64,000 nt of DNA. Source: Lysobacterales bacterium (GTDB lineage Bacteria > Pseudomonadota > Gammaproteobacteria > Xanthomonadales > Xanthomonadaceae). How positions within the stretch are numbered: position 1 is the first letter of the stretch; each line of letters starts with the position of its first letter. The notes beneath the pieces were generated by a model, which did not search any database, was not told the origin of the DNA, and was given only the letters and a program-made list of their open reading frames with translations. Shown here piece by piece: positions 25,817 through 35,296 of the stretch. The DNA is taken from positions 1,116,001 through 1,180,000 of the forward strand of contig JADKCY010000002.1 of the NCBI GenBank assembly GCA_016718605.1, given 5' to 3'. The position numbers and the translations under genes were made by a program.

Positions 25817-26179
25817 TTGGACATTTTCAAAGCGTTCACCGTCGAAGCAGCGCACCGTTTGACCAAGGTGCCGCCGGGGCACAAATGCGCCAGACTGCAC
25901 GGCCACTCGTTTCGCATCGAAATCCATGTCTGCGGGGAAATTGGTGACGATACCGGCTGGGTGATGGATTTCGGCGACATCAAGTCCGCCTTCAAACCCT
26001 TGTACGACCGCCTTGATCATCACTACCTCAATGACATCCCTGGACTGGAGAATCCCACCAGCGAAGTTCTGGCCGTCTGGATCTGGGAGCAACTCAAGCC
26101 AACCCTCCCGTTGTTGTCCGCTGTAGTGATCCATGAGACCTGCACCTCGGGCTGCCGCTTTACCGGCCCAAAGGAGTGA
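25817..26179 (+). CDS. queD: 6-carboxytetrahydropterin synthase (QueD-like)
   Basis: 120 residues from a TTG start preceded by GGAAAG at about 7 nt. It converts dihydroneopterin triphosphate to 6-carboxytetrahydropterin for queuosine synthesis. Zinc ligands H13, H28 and H30 (LHGHSF) and the catalytic C24 (KCARLHGH) are present. [22 protein letters not shown] and [14 protein letters not shown] are typical, and the C-terminal [10 protein letters not shown] holds the conserved glutamate. No other queuosine gene is in the window. Confidence 0.92.
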   Translation: MDIFKAFTVEAAHRLTKVPPGHKCARLHGHSFRIEIHVCGEIGDDTGWVMDFGDIKSAFKPLYDRLDHHYLNDIPGLENPTSEVLAVWIWEQLKPTLPLLSAVVIHETCTSGCRFTGPKE

Positions 26180-26347
26180 CGCAACGCACCGTTCTCCACC
26201 GTACGGAAATAGTTCGCAACCACTTGATTTGAAAGCGCGAAAAGTACCGTTCGTCGGAGTGAATGGTTTCAGTACCTCAAATATGTTGCGCCGCACCAAT
26301 GTTCGGGCTAACCTGCAATCCCCACGTTCGTACCGGAGCAACCCGCC

Positions 26348-26734
26348 ATGTTTGATTCTCTCGCCACCCAGTTCAGCCAGTACAGCAAGCAATTGACCGA
26401 TGCCACGATGCGTGCCAACGCCATCACGGTCGGCTATTTCGAGACGCTGACCAGCCTGCAAACAAAGGCCATGGAAAGCCGCATGGAAGCCGCAACGGCC
26501 TTTGCCAGTGAAGCAGCGGAAGTTCGTGATCTGGAAGCCGCCAAGGCCTTCTTTCCGAAAAGTGTTGCGTTCGTGAAAGACGCCTCCGAGCAGCTGTATG
26601 CGCTGAGTCAGGAAACCCTGAAGCAGAACATCAAGACTGCCGAAGCCTTGGCCAATATCGCCAAAGCCAACTTTGAAGCCGCCAACGAATCAATCGTTCG
26701 CCCGGCTGTCAAAGCGGCCAAAGCCAAAGCCTGA
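26348..26734 (+). CDS. Phasin family protein
   Basis: 128 residues, almost all helical and rich in Ala, Glu and Lys, with no cysteine. The N-terminal region QFSQYSKQLTDATMRANAITVGYFETLTSLQTKAMESRMEAA and the C-terminal AKANFEAANESIVRPAVKAAKAKA fit the phasin family, which coats polyhydroxyalkanoate granules. A GGAG site precedes the ATG. No PHA synthase is in the window, so granule storage is inferred only from the family. Three hairpins follow, the last a terminator. Confidence 0.82.
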   Translation: MFDSLATQFSQYSKQLTDATMRANAITVGYFETLTSLQTKAMESRMEAATAFASEAAEVRDLEAAKAFFPKSVAFVKDASEQLYALSQETLKQNIKTAEALANIAKANFEAANESIVRPAVKAAKAKA

Positions 26735-26788
26735 TTTTCCGCCTGCTGCGACGCAGCAAATCGCGTCGCGCTGCGGTAAGATGCAATC

Positions 26789-26879
26789 GCCCGCGAGGGC
26801 AAGGCGCTACGGATAATCTCCCTCCCTATCTGTAGCGTTATTTCAGAACCGACGGACGCCTTGTCCGTCGGTTTTTTTT
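26789..26879 (+). terminator. Three tandem hairpins ending in a strong terminator after the phasin gene
   Basis: First, GCCC-GCGA-GGGC (26789-26800) has a GNRA tetraloop. Second, CGCTACGGATA (26805-26815) pairs with TATCTGTAGCG (26827-26837), 11 bp with one G-U. Third, CCGACGGAC (26849-26857) pairs with GTCCGTCGG (26863-26871), followed by eight T residues, a clear Rho-independent terminator. The first two could be a structured 3' untranslated region or a small RNA. Confidence 0.8.
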
Positions 26880-27032
26880 CGCCGCAAACCCGCATCTCGT
26901 GACAAGCGCCTGTCGGACGTCAATAAACGATCGCGGCAAGTGAATTGGTCGCGCACGCCTTGGCGACGAGCTATCAATAGCGCACCTGATGCGTACACGC
27001 CACGCCCCTAGCCAATATGGCGCACCTCTCAC

Positions 27033-28826
27033 CTATTGGCCGCGCGTCCGCTTGCGGCGAACGTGCGCCCACCGCTCCCGCCATGATTGAACTCGCGCGG
27101 GCGGGGCATGGCGAGCAGAAAACTTCAACCCAACGCGGATGACTCGCTCATCCTGCAGCTGCCGAACCACCAGCGTGATCCCCGCAAAACGCAGGGAATC
27201 ACCGATTTGCGGTTGATCGTCATACTGTTTGGCAAACAGGTCGGCAGCGGTGAGGTGCGCTTGTCGCGCAGGGACCTGCACGCCATAGAATTCTGCGAGC
27301 GTACCGAGCGGTATGTCACCCTGAAAACTGAACTCACCGAAGGTTGCCCGCTCAACCTCACGCGCTTGGGCGGGTTCCGCAAATAACCAATCCAAGCGGA
27401 TGACTCGCCCCAACGGAGCAAGAAAGTAGGCATAGTCCTGCGCACGCACTTTGCCCGCCGACTCGGGTGTCATTACACGCCCTTCCCGCACGGTCAGAAC
27501 GGGGCTGGCCCAAGCCGGCAGTTGCGAATCATCCGTCAGAATGGCACTGCCATCTTCTGCACGATAGCCCACCAATTCGTATTCCAACTGCCCCGGCAGA
27601 TCAAGCTCGATGCGACGACTGGGTGGATCACGACGCGGCACGGCGACATCAAAGATGTCGGCAGCCCAACTCAATGACCACCCTTGAACAAGCAGTGAAA
27701 CCAAGACGACGACGAAAGCAATGTTGAAATATAGCTGTGCGTTCTCGATGCCCACCAGCATGGGAATCGACGCCAGAAAGATCCCCACCGCACCACGCAA
27801 ACCCACCCAGGAGATGAAAGCGATCTCGCGCTTACGAAATCCGAACGGTGCAAGGCACAAGGCCACGGCCAAAGGTCTTGCTATCAGCATCAGGAATGCC
27901 GCCACCGCCAAGGCAACCCAAGCCGATTCCAGCAATCGACTTGGCGTTACCAAAAGCCCAAGCACCAGAAACATCACCATCTGCGCCAGCCAGGTTGCCG
28001 CATCCTGAACACTCAGCACATTCGCAAACGCACGTACGGGTCGGTTGCCGATGACGACGCCAGCGAGATACACCGCCAGATAGCCGCTACCGCCCAGCAC
28101 GTTGCTGAAGGCGAAAACTGCCACCGCACCCGCGACAGCCAGCAGCGGGTGCAAGCCGGATGGCAGTTCCAGTCGATTGAGCGCCAATGCGATGCATTGC
28201 CCACCCAGCCACCCCACCAAGCCACCCAACGCGACTTGCCGCGCCAATTGCGCAGCCAACTCCAGCCATGTTGCGTCATGGTCGATGCCCAGCATGCCGA
28301 TCAGTGTCAGCGTGATGAAGATCGCAATCGGATCGTTGCTGCTGGATTCCATTTCAAGTGTGGCACCGACCCGGCGCTGCAAATGCAATCCGTTGGCGCG
28401 CAACAAAAAGAACACCGCAGCGGCATCCGTGGAAGCGATGATGCTGCCCATCAGGAGGCTCTCGGCCCAGCCTAGCCCTAACAACTGGCGCACTGCGATC
28501 GCCGTCAACGCCGCGGTCAGTGCCACCCCCAGACTAGCGAGTATCACCGCTGGTGCAACGGCACCCTTGACCTGATCCAGTCGAGTACGTAATCCACCGT
28601 CAAACAATATGATTGCCAGCGCAAGCGAACCCACCGCATACGTCAAGCGATAGTCTTCGAACGCGATTCCGCCAATGCCGTCTTCTCCAGCCAACATGCC
28701 CAGAGCGAGAAAAACCAACAGCATCGGTGCGCCAAAACGTGTCGCAACCAGACTGGAAGCAATACCCGCCAGCACCAGCAGCGAACCGATGAGCAACCAG
28801 AGATCGAGTGAGTGCAGAATCTCCAC
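27033..28826 (-). CDS. Potassium/proton antiporter (CvrA/NhaP2-like)
   Basis: About 597 residues from a GTG at 28826, which follows GGGAG by 5 nt; an ATG at 28847 is possible. About 12-13 membrane helices fill residues 1-400, with the CPA1-type IILFDGGLRT and the SIIASTDAAAVFFLLR segment with its transport aspartate. After PSRRIELDLPGQLEYELVGY comes a cytoplasmic part resembling a TrkA-C/RCK domain and then a CorC-like transporter-associated domain, as in CvrA. It should exchange K+ for protons across the inner membrane in cell-volume and pH control. Confidence 0.88.
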   Translation of the reverse strand: MEILHSLDLWLLIGSLLVLAGIASSLVATRFGAPMLLVFLALGMLAGEDGIGGIAFEDYRLTYAVGSLALAIILFDGGLRTRLDQVKGAVAPAVILASLGVALTAALTAIAVRQLLGLGWAESLLMGSIIASTDAAAVFFLLRANGLHLQRRVGATLEMESSSNDPIAIFITLTLIGMLGIDHDATWLELAAQLARQVALGGLVGWLGGQCIALALNRLELPSGLHPLLAVAGAVAVFAFSNVLGGSGYLAVYLAGVVIGNRPVRAFANVLSVQDAATWLAQMVMFLVLGLLVTPSRLLESAWVALAVAAFLMLIARPLAVALCLAPFGFRKREIAFISWVGLRGAVGIFLASIPMLVGIENAQLYFNIAFVVVLVSLLVQGWSLSWAADIFDVAVPRRDPPSRRIELDLPGQLEYELVGYRAEDGSAILTDDSQLPAWASPVLTVREGRVMTPESAGKVRAQDYAYFLAPLGRVIRLDWLFAEPAQAREVERATFGEFSFQGDIPLGTLAEFYGVQVPARQAHLTAADLFAKQYDDQPQIGDSLRFAGITLVVRQLQDERVIRVGLKFSARHAPPARVQSWRERWAHVRRKRTRGQ

Positions 28827-29007
28827 GACAACTCCCGTCCATGCCATTTCGTTGGGAGAATTGCGTCATGCCCGCTCCCACGCATTCACGAATTCCCGGT
28901 AACGGGTTACTTTTCGCATACCCGATGCAGAAGTTGAAGCCTTGCTCGCATTTGCAGCTGAATCCGGGTTCATTTGAACCGATGTCAACCATCGCAAAGG
29001 ACACCGT

Positions 29008-29451
29008 GTGACTACCCGTCTTTCCTCCTATTTCTGGCAATGGCTTGCCCTCACGCTGGCCTTCAACGCCACCGTCTCGGCAAGCGAACTGATCGTCGTT
29101 GCGACAGGCTTGCGTAACGAGGGCCAGGCTGAACTGCGCGTCTACGCCAGTCGGATTGGTTTTCCAAAGCAACCGAGTTACGTGATGTCCGCGACGGTCG
29201 ACAACGGTACCGCACAGTGGACCCTCACGGATCTCGGCCCCAGCGACTATGCCGCGTATGTGTTCCATGACCGTGACGGTGACGGGCAACCCGATGGCGG
29301 TTTCAGTCCGGAACCATGGGCCTACTCCAACGGCCGTCCATTCCAGAAGCTCGACTGGGACGAGGCAATAGTCAGTCTGGGAGTCGACCCCGTTCGTGTC
29401 GAAGTGCGTCTGGCCGATGAGGATGAAGCCGCTGCAAACGAAGAGGAGTGA
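29008..29451 (+). CDS. Exported DUF2141 domain protein
   Basis: 147 residues from a GTG with AAAGGA about 7 nt upstream. A signal peptide is cleaved near SAS|EL (about residue 27). The body (RNEGQAELRVYASRIGFPK ... YAAYVFHDRDGDGQPDGGFSPEPWAYSNG) is the DUF2141 pattern, a small beta-sandwich with a DRDGDG calcium-type loop. The last ten residues are mostly acidic. Function unknown. It is divergent from the antiporter gene. Confidence 0.82.
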   Translation: MTTRLSSYFWQWLALTLAFNATVSASELIVVATGLRNEGQAELRVYASRIGFPKQPSYVMSATVDNGTAQWTLTDLGPSDYAAYVFHDRDGDGQPDGGFSPEPWAYSNGRPFQKLDWDEAIVSLGVDPVRVEVRLADEDEAAANEEE

Positions 29452-29467
29452 GTCCACAAGAAAGCGT

Positions 29468-29495
29468 AAAAAAATCCCCGGCCGAAGCCGGGGAT
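29468..29495 (-). terminator. Terminator of the TonB-dependent receptor gene
   Basis: On the minus strand ATCCCCGGC, TTCG, GCCGGGGAT forms a 9-bp stem with a UUCG loop followed by a run of T. It may also serve the convergent DUF2141 gene in reverse. Confidence 0.9.
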
Positions 29496-29520
29496 CGGGT
29501 ATCACGCCTGACAAAGTCGA

Positions 29521-31974
29521 TCAGAACGACTGCGAGAAACGAATTCCGAAGCTGCGCGGCTGATTGGTCAAGGTGTAGATCTGACCATTCGGATACTGCG
29601 GAACCACGCCGGCTGCGCCGCAGACCGACTCCGCACACTGAGTGAAATGGCTGAGCTCGCCGCGTTCATCGGTGGCATTGGCGACATACACATCGATCAT
29701 CCAATCGTCCTTGCGGAAACCGGCGGAGATATCCAGCGTGGTGTAGGACGGCAAATCGCCGAGGATTGCCTGTTCAGCGGTGCGCAGGTCCGCCAGACGC
29801 TCGCCAACGTGCACCAGCGCGCCCTGCACAAACGCTTCGTTGCTGCCAACGTCGAAGGTGTAGCGACCAGTCAGATTGCCCTTGAACTTGGGCGTGACGG
29901 GTAGACGCGAGCCATCTGGTGCTTCCGGATCATCGCATTCGGTTACCGGCACGCCATTGTCATCGGTGAAACCGCAGTAATTTGCCGTGACCTCGGCGTC
30001 ATACAGCGCCACACCCGCCGACAGTCGCAGGTTATAGGTCGCCGCCCAACCCAGATCCATCTCGAAGCCATTGATCTGCGCCTGGTTGGCGTTCTTGATC
30101 TCGGTCAGGCCGTTGGCACCCAAGATCACAAACTGGAAATCCTCCCATTCCTGACGGAACACGGAACCGTTCAAGACCAATGCGTTGTCCAACCAACTGC
30201 TCTTCCAACCAAACTCATAGTTGGTCAGATAGTCGGACAAATAGGGTGGCAATGTGCCGCGTCGATTTACGCCACCGGGTCGGTAGCCTTCGGACCAAGT
30301 GCCATAGATCATGATGTCATCGTTGATTTCATACGTCAGATTGAGGCGACCGATGTTGCCGGTTTCCTCAACACGTTTGTCGAAGAACGAACATGGCGCA
30401 CCGTTGAACGTCTCTGCACCTTCTGGACAAACCGCTTCGCCGTAGCTGGATACCCAGCCCCAATTGGCGAAGCCAAAATACCCTTCCAAACTGTTGTCGA
30501 CCTGGAACCAACGCATACCCGCGTTGGCGGTCAAGGCATCCGTGATGTCATAGCTCAACTCACCGAACACCGCCGTGTCTTTGTCTTCGCGAACCTGCTT
30601 GGTCAGCCACAACGTGTCGGGCCAACCGGTCACCGAAAGATCCGAATCGATATCGTCAATCTTGTAACGCTGCTCGATGTCGTGACTTTGAGTCTGGACG
30701 AACGCGCCCAGTGCAAAACGCAGCGATGCGTCCTGTGGCGACGCCAATCGCAACTCGTGGCTGGTCTTCTTGTAGCCGTCCACGCCCTGAATGTACTGCG
30801 AAGGATTGACCAGACTGCCGGGCGCACAACTGAAACTATCGACATCGAAGTCAGAACAGGTGTAAGCACCGTAGCCACCCAGCGTGTCGTACCAGAAGGC
30901 GTAGTCACTGTAGTCTGAATCGACATCGACATCGCGTTTCAAATGGGCAAAGGCGTAGGTCAGATCAAAATTGCCAACCTTGCCCTCGATCGCCAATGCA
31001 GCCTGCATCCAGCGATCATCCGATCCTTCCGGATAGAAATGCGCGATTTGCAGATCGCCGACATTAGGGTCCATCGAGAAATTGCCGCCCGCCTTCTGAC
31101 GCTGCCCCATCAAGGTTGGCGTGATGGTCCAGTTGTCATCCAGTTCCACGCGCAAGGCCAATCGTGCGCCCGTGGTTTCGACATCGTTGTAGTCGTCATC
31201 GACCAGCGCGGCATTGTCGATGGTGCCGTTGCCATTGGAGTCTGCATCCCAACTGGGAAATGTCCGCGTGGCAAAGACGTTGTCGATGTAACCGGCATCC
31301 TTCTTGTGCCAGCCCACCAGACGAATCGCCGCTGCGTCGCTGATCGGCAGATTCAACATGCCCTCGCCGACGTACCCCATGCCGCCATTGCTGACGCCAT
31401 TCAGTTCGGCACCATAGCTCGCTGCAAACCCACTCGGATCGGGCTTGTTGGTGATCATGCGCAAGGTGCCGGCCTGCGAACTGGCGCCATACAACGTGCC
31501 CTGCGGTCCCGACAATGCTTCCACGCGCTCGATGTCGTAGACATGCATATCTAGCGGCCCTTGGATCGTGGTGATCGGTTGCTCGTCCAGATACACACCC
31601 ACGCTGGGCAGCGAACCGGAATGGTTTCCGTCGCCACCACTGGCCACACCGCGCATATAGATCTGCGCAAATCCCGGCCCGGCGGTCTGATAGGAAACCG
31701 CAGGCAAATACTTCACGTAGTCCTCGAAGTCGGAAACCTGCAGTTCCTCGAGCTGATCCGTGCCCAGCACCTGCATGCTGATCGGCACTTTCTGCAGATT
31801 TTCGCTGCGCTTCTGCGCCGTCACAGTCACTGCATCGAGTGTGGCGGCCTTGTTCTCGGAACTTTCTTGCGCCACGACGGACGCACTGATGGCCAGACTG
31901 ATGGCGATGGTCAATGGCACACGCGTCAAGCGTGTCGCGGAACGTTGCAGCGGTCTTGCGGATTGTCTTGGCAT
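29521..31974 (-). CDS. TonB-dependent outer membrane receptor
   Basis: About 817 residues. The start at 31974 follows a GAGGGGG ribosome site; an in-frame start at 32082 would run into the upstream gene. A signal peptide ends near VVAQ|ES. The TonB-box-like segment is TLDAVTVTAQKR, then the plug domain with PISMQVLGTDQLEEL, YMRGVASGG and GPQGTLYGASSQAG. The rest is a 22-strand barrel with Asp-rich loops, ending in SFGIRFSQSF with the terminal Phe needed for outer-membrane insertion. It belongs to the large substrate-uptake class; the ligand is unknown. It begins 38 nt after the TPR-sulfotransferase gene, probably in one operon. Confidence 0.92.
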   Translation of the reverse strand: MPRQSARPLQRSATRLTRVPLTIAISLAISASVVAQESSENKAATLDAVTVTAQKRSENLQKVPISMQVLGTDQLEELQVSDFEDYVKYLPAVSYQTAGPGFAQIYMRGVASGGDGNHSGSLPSVGVYLDEQPITTIQGPLDMHVYDIERVEALSGPQGTLYGASSQAGTLRMITNKPDPSGFAASYGAELNGVSNGGMGYVGEGMLNLPISDAAAIRLVGWHKKDAGYIDNVFATRTFPSWDADSNGNGTIDNAALVDDDYNDVETTGARLALRVELDDNWTITPTLMGQRQKAGGNFSMDPNVGDLQIAHFYPEGSDDRWMQAALAIEGKVGNFDLTYAFAHLKRDVDVDSDYSDYAFWYDTLGGYGAYTCSDFDVDSFSCAPGSLVNPSQYIQGVDGYKKTSHELRLASPQDASLRFALGAFVQTQSHDIEQRYKIDDIDSDLSVTGWPDTLWLTKQVREDKDTAVFGELSYDITDALTANAGMRWFQVDNSLEGYFGFANWGWVSSYGEAVCPEGAETFNGAPCSFFDKRVEETGNIGRLNLTYEINDDIMIYGTWSEGYRPGGVNRRGTLPPYLSDYLTNYEFGWKSSWLDNALVLNGSVFRQEWEDFQFVILGANGLTEIKNANQAQINGFEMDLGWAATYNLRLSAGVALYDAEVTANYCGFTDDNGVPVTECDDPEAPDGSRLPVTPKFKGNLTGRYTFDVGSNEAFVQGALVHVGERLADLRTAEQAILGDLPSYTTLDISAGFRKDDWMIDVYVANATDERGELSHFTQCAESVCGAAGVVPQYPNGQIYTLTNQPRSFGIRFSQSF

Positions 31975-32012
31975 GGTTGCCCCCTCAGGCGATAAATGAA
32001 CCCTTCCCCGGT

Positions 32013-33929
32013 TCAGAACGATGGTGATTTGGGGTATGACGTCAGCACCGACCCCAGTGCGGTTTTCAACGCTTGCAGCCACGGCTCATAGTGACGCCAA
32101 TGATCAATGCCTTCGCGGTAAATCGGCTTTCGGACCTGTTCCGAACTGGCCGTGCGTACTGGTCGCGAATTCTCGAAAAAACGTAAACAACCGGCCTCAA
32201 ATGGCAGCCCACAATACGCCAGCAATCGGCGCACTTCCGATTCCGTGTTGTCGATCATGTCCTCGTAGATCACTCGGTGAACCCGCCCGGGCAGGACCGC
32301 ATCGAAATGCGCCATCAGCTCGACGTAATCGCGGTAGTAGCGCCCGATGTCGTCGAGGCTGTAGCTGAAGTTCTGGCCGCGTGCAAAGTGTTGCTTGAAG
32401 CCAGAGAAGCCACAGGCCATTGGGTGCCGCCGGGCGTCGATGATGCGGGCATTGGGCAAAATCAGTTGGATCAGACCGATGTGGACGAAGTTGTTCGGCA
32501 TCTTGTCAATGAAGAACGGCGCATCGGTCTTGCGCTGCACGCGAGTGCGCTGCAGATAGTGTTCTCCCAGCGCGTGCAGTGCATCCGCATCCAACGCGGC
32601 CAACACGTCGTGGTAGGGCGTCTGTTGCTCGTTCCCACTCTGTCGACGCAACAATCGCGTCAACGAAATGATCTCGGGCAACTCCATGGTGCCTTCGACC
32701 TGGGAGTGTGAGGACAGGATCTGTTCAATCAGGGTCGATCCCGAGCGCGGCAGGCCGACCACAAAGATGGGATCGGATGCCGCACATCCCTGACCATCGC
32801 GCTTGGCGAAGAACTCAGGGGAATAGGTCTGTTTGATGCGTTGGGTACGCGCCGATGTGTCATCTGCGCTGTACAGCAATTGACCACGACGCAACGCATT
32901 GGCCTGCGCGTAATGCGCAAAAGAACTCGCATAATCGGCGGCATCTTCAAGCGCCTTGCCCAAGGCAAAGTGCAGGTGAAAGCGATGTTCTACCGGCAAG
33001 TCGGCGCGCTGCAACGACACCTGCATCTGCGCAATGTCTGCCGCGTCAAAACGCACGGTTTTCAGATTGGCCAAACTCCACCACGCTTCGCCAAACCCCG
33101 GCTCCAGCGCCAGACTACGACGGTAGGCCTCAATGGCTCGCGCCTGTTCACCCGAGGTTTTCAGCGCATGGCCATAACTCATCCAAACCTGACTCTGTTT
33201 CGGATGCGTGCTAAGGACGCGGTCGTAGATTTCGATGGCCGGTGGGTACTCGCCCATGCGACAAAGAATGGCGGCCTTGAGATTCAGGTGGCCGGGATGG
33301 TCGGGTTCACGCTCAAGTAGTCGCTCGATTTGCTGCAGGGCTTCCGGCGCCCGATTGCCACGATGCAGCACCAAGGCATAGTTGTGCCGTGCGGCGTGAA
33401 AATCCGGCGCCAGCTCAAGGCAGCGCTGCAGCAGCGCCTCGGCATCTTCGTGTCGTCCCAAGCGCTCCGCCAGTTCGGCCAACATACGCATCGCCACGAC
33501 ATCGGTCGGCGCACGCTTCAGGTGGTCACGCAGTGCCTGCTCGGCTTCTGGCAAATGATTTTGTGCCAACGCATTGCCGGCCCGAAGCAGAACGGGATCG
33601 CGCTGGGAATGCTGCACATGGTGCAGATAGGCTGTCGCGGCCGACGCCACATCACCGGCCGCGAGCAGTTGATCCGCCAACTGACGCCACGCCTGCGGCA
33701 GATAAGGGTCGATGCGAACGGCCTCGCGCAGCCCTGCCAAGGCGTCGCCGGAACGGCCCTCTCGCACGTCCAGGAGGGCCAGCAAGCGCAGAGCTTCCGG
33801 CTGTTGCGGCAAGACCTGCAGAATTTCGAGCAACTGCTGTCGAGCGTCCACCGGATTCTGGGTCATCAGCCACTGGGCATGCGCCAGTGCTTGGCTCAGC
33901 GAGCCTGAATGCTCAGCCATAGCATTCAT
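32013..33929 (-). CDS. TPR-repeat sulfotransferase family protein
   Basis: 638 residues. The first half (about 10-330) is a series of TPR repeats, for example LAERLGRHEDAEALLQRCLELAPDF and LKTSGEQARAIEAYRRSLALEPGF. The second half is a PAPS-dependent sulfotransferase domain: the 5'-phosphosulfate loop is VGLPRSGSTLIEQILSSH, and the 3'-phosphate site lies in the IIDARRHPMACGFSGFKQHFA region. No signal peptide or membrane helix is seen. Which molecule is sulfated is unknown. Such proteins commonly sit beside TonB receptors, as here. Confidence 0.88.
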   Translation of the reverse strand: MNAMAEHSGSLSQALAHAQWLMTQNPVDARQQLLEILQVLPQQPEALRLLALLDVREGRSGDALAGLREAVRIDPYLPQAWRQLADQLLAAGDVASAATAYLHHVQHSQRDPVLLRAGNALAQNHLPEAEQALRDHLKRAPTDVVAMRMLAELAERLGRHEDAEALLQRCLELAPDFHAARHNYALVLHRGNRAPEALQQIERLLEREPDHPGHLNLKAAILCRMGEYPPAIEIYDRVLSTHPKQSQVWMSYGHALKTSGEQARAIEAYRRSLALEPGFGEAWWSLANLKTVRFDAADIAQMQVSLQRADLPVEHRFHLHFALGKALEDAADYASSFAHYAQANALRRGQLLYSADDTSARTQRIKQTYSPEFFAKRDGQGCAASDPIFVVGLPRSGSTLIEQILSSHSQVEGTMELPEIISLTRLLRRQSGNEQQTPYHDVLAALDADALHALGEHYLQRTRVQRKTDAPFFIDKMPNNFVHIGLIQLILPNARIIDARRHPMACGFSGFKQHFARGQNFSYSLDDIGRYYRDYVELMAHFDAVLPGRVHRVIYEDMIDNTESEVRRLLAYCGLPFEAGCLRFFENSRPVRTASSEQVRKPIYREGIDHWRHYEPWLQALKTALGSVLTSYPKSPSF

Positions 33930-34102
33930 GCCGAGCCCTCGCTTGGCGGTGTGCCACGCGCGCGGCGCATCGATGGCATCAGAACAAAGGACTGCACCAT
34001 GGCGTCAGACTTGGACGGAGAGGACAGGCTCACGTTAGTGCAATTCCCACCCATTGCGCCAGCCTTCGCGATCCGCCCTGCCAGCGGATTGTGCGTTGAC
34101 CA

Positions 34103-35296
34103 TCAAGACAGTGCCTCCAAAGCCATGGCCACACCCTGGCCTGCACCCACACACAAGCTGACCACGGCACGTGATGCGGAGCCACGCCGTAGCGCAAATG
34201 CCGACTGCATGAGCAGACGCGCACCACTCGCGCCGAGGGGATGTCCCAAGGCAATCGCACCACCGTAGGGATTCACACGGCGGTCGTCATCGGCCAGGCG
34301 CAGACCGCGCGTGCAAGCGACTACTTGCGCAGCAAAGGCTTCATTGATCTCGATATGATCAATGCTGTCGAGCATCCAGCCGGTACGCGCCAACAGTGCC
34401 TGGATCGCCGGTACCGGACCGATGCCCATATACCGTGGCTCGACGCCGACCGCGGCGCTCGCCACGATGCGTGCCAACGGCGTCACTCCCCAACGTTCCA
34501 GCATCGTTGGAGAGGCTAACAGCAGCGCTGCCGCGCCATCATTGATTCCGGAGGCATTGCCCGCCGTGATGCTGGTTTCGGGTCCAAGCAATGGGCGCAA
34601 GCGCGCCAACTGTTCAGCGGTGGTGTGCGGTCGCGGATGCTCGTCTTCGTTGAATACGCGATCTGCAACGGTCACCGGTTGAATCTGTTCAGCAAAGATC
34701 CCGGCCTGTCGCGCGTGCTCCGCGCGCTGCTGACTTCGCAACGCATAGGCATCTTGCGTGCTGCGCTCGATTCCGAATCGCGTGGCGAGATTCTGCGCGG
34801 TCTGCGCCATCGAATCGACGCCCCAGCGCTCGCGAATGGCGGGATTGACGAAGCGCCAACCAAGCGTGCTGTCTTCAAGCGTTTGTTCGCGCGCAAAGGA
34901 CGTCAGGGCTTTTGAAAGCACGTACGGTGCACGACTCATGCTTTCGACGCCGCCAGCCAGAATGGCGTTCGCCTCGCCCGCTCGAATCGCACGTGCGGCG
35001 ATGGCGACCGACTCCAAACCAGACGCACACAGGCGATTTACCGTCATGCCTGGCACGCTGACGGGCAGACCGGCCAGCAAGGCGGCAATTCTGGCCACAT
35101 TGCGATTATCCTCACCGGCCTGATTGGCGCAGCCCAGAACGACATCATCCAGCGCCGACCAGTCAATCTGTGGATGACGTTGCACCAGCGTTTGCAGTGG
35201 GAGCGCAGCTAGGTCATCGCAACGAATCGACGCCAGCGCGCCCGCATGGCGTGCAAAGGGCGTGCGGGTCGCATCCACCACAAAAACCTCAGTCAT
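34103..35296 (-). CDS. Acetyl-CoA acyltransferase, beta-ketoadipyl-CoA thiolase-like
   Basis: 397 residues from the ATG at 35296 (MTEVFVVDATRTPF). Catalytic residues are C90 (NRLCASGLES), the histidine in ALGHPLGASG and the C-terminal cysteine in SLCVGAGQG, all intact. Family resemblance, including the PcaF-like VLGCANQAGEDNRNVARI and ESMSRAPYV, suggests cleavage of 3-oxoadipyl-CoA to succinyl-CoA and acetyl-CoA. It overlaps the IclR gene by 8 nt, so the two are coupled. The divergent operon encodes 3-oxoacid CoA-transferase subunits, which supports this role. Confidence 0.87.
   Translation of the reverse strand: MTEVFVVDATRTPFARHAGALASIRCDDLAALPLQTLVQRHPQIDWSALDDVVLGCANQAGEDNRNVARIAALLAGLPVSVPGMTVNRLCASGLESVAIAARAIRAGEANAILAGGVESMSRAPYVLSKALTSFAREQTLEDSTLGWRFVNPAIRERWGVDSMAQTAQNLATRFGIERSTQDAYALRSQQRAEHARQAGIFAEQIQPVTVADRVFNEDEHPRPHTTAEQLARLRPLLGPETSITAGNASGINDGAAALLLASPTMLERWGVTPLARIVASAAVGVEPRYMGIGPVPAIQALLARTGWMLDSIDHIEINEAFAAQVVACTRGLRLADDDRRVNPYGGAIALGHPLGASGARLLMQSAFALRRGSASRAVVSLCVGAGQGVAMALEALS

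Noticed and set aside
33930..34102. Small open frame starting at 34000 before the thiolase end
   Set aside because: It runs into the thiolase gene on the opposite strand and has no motif or clear ribosome site.
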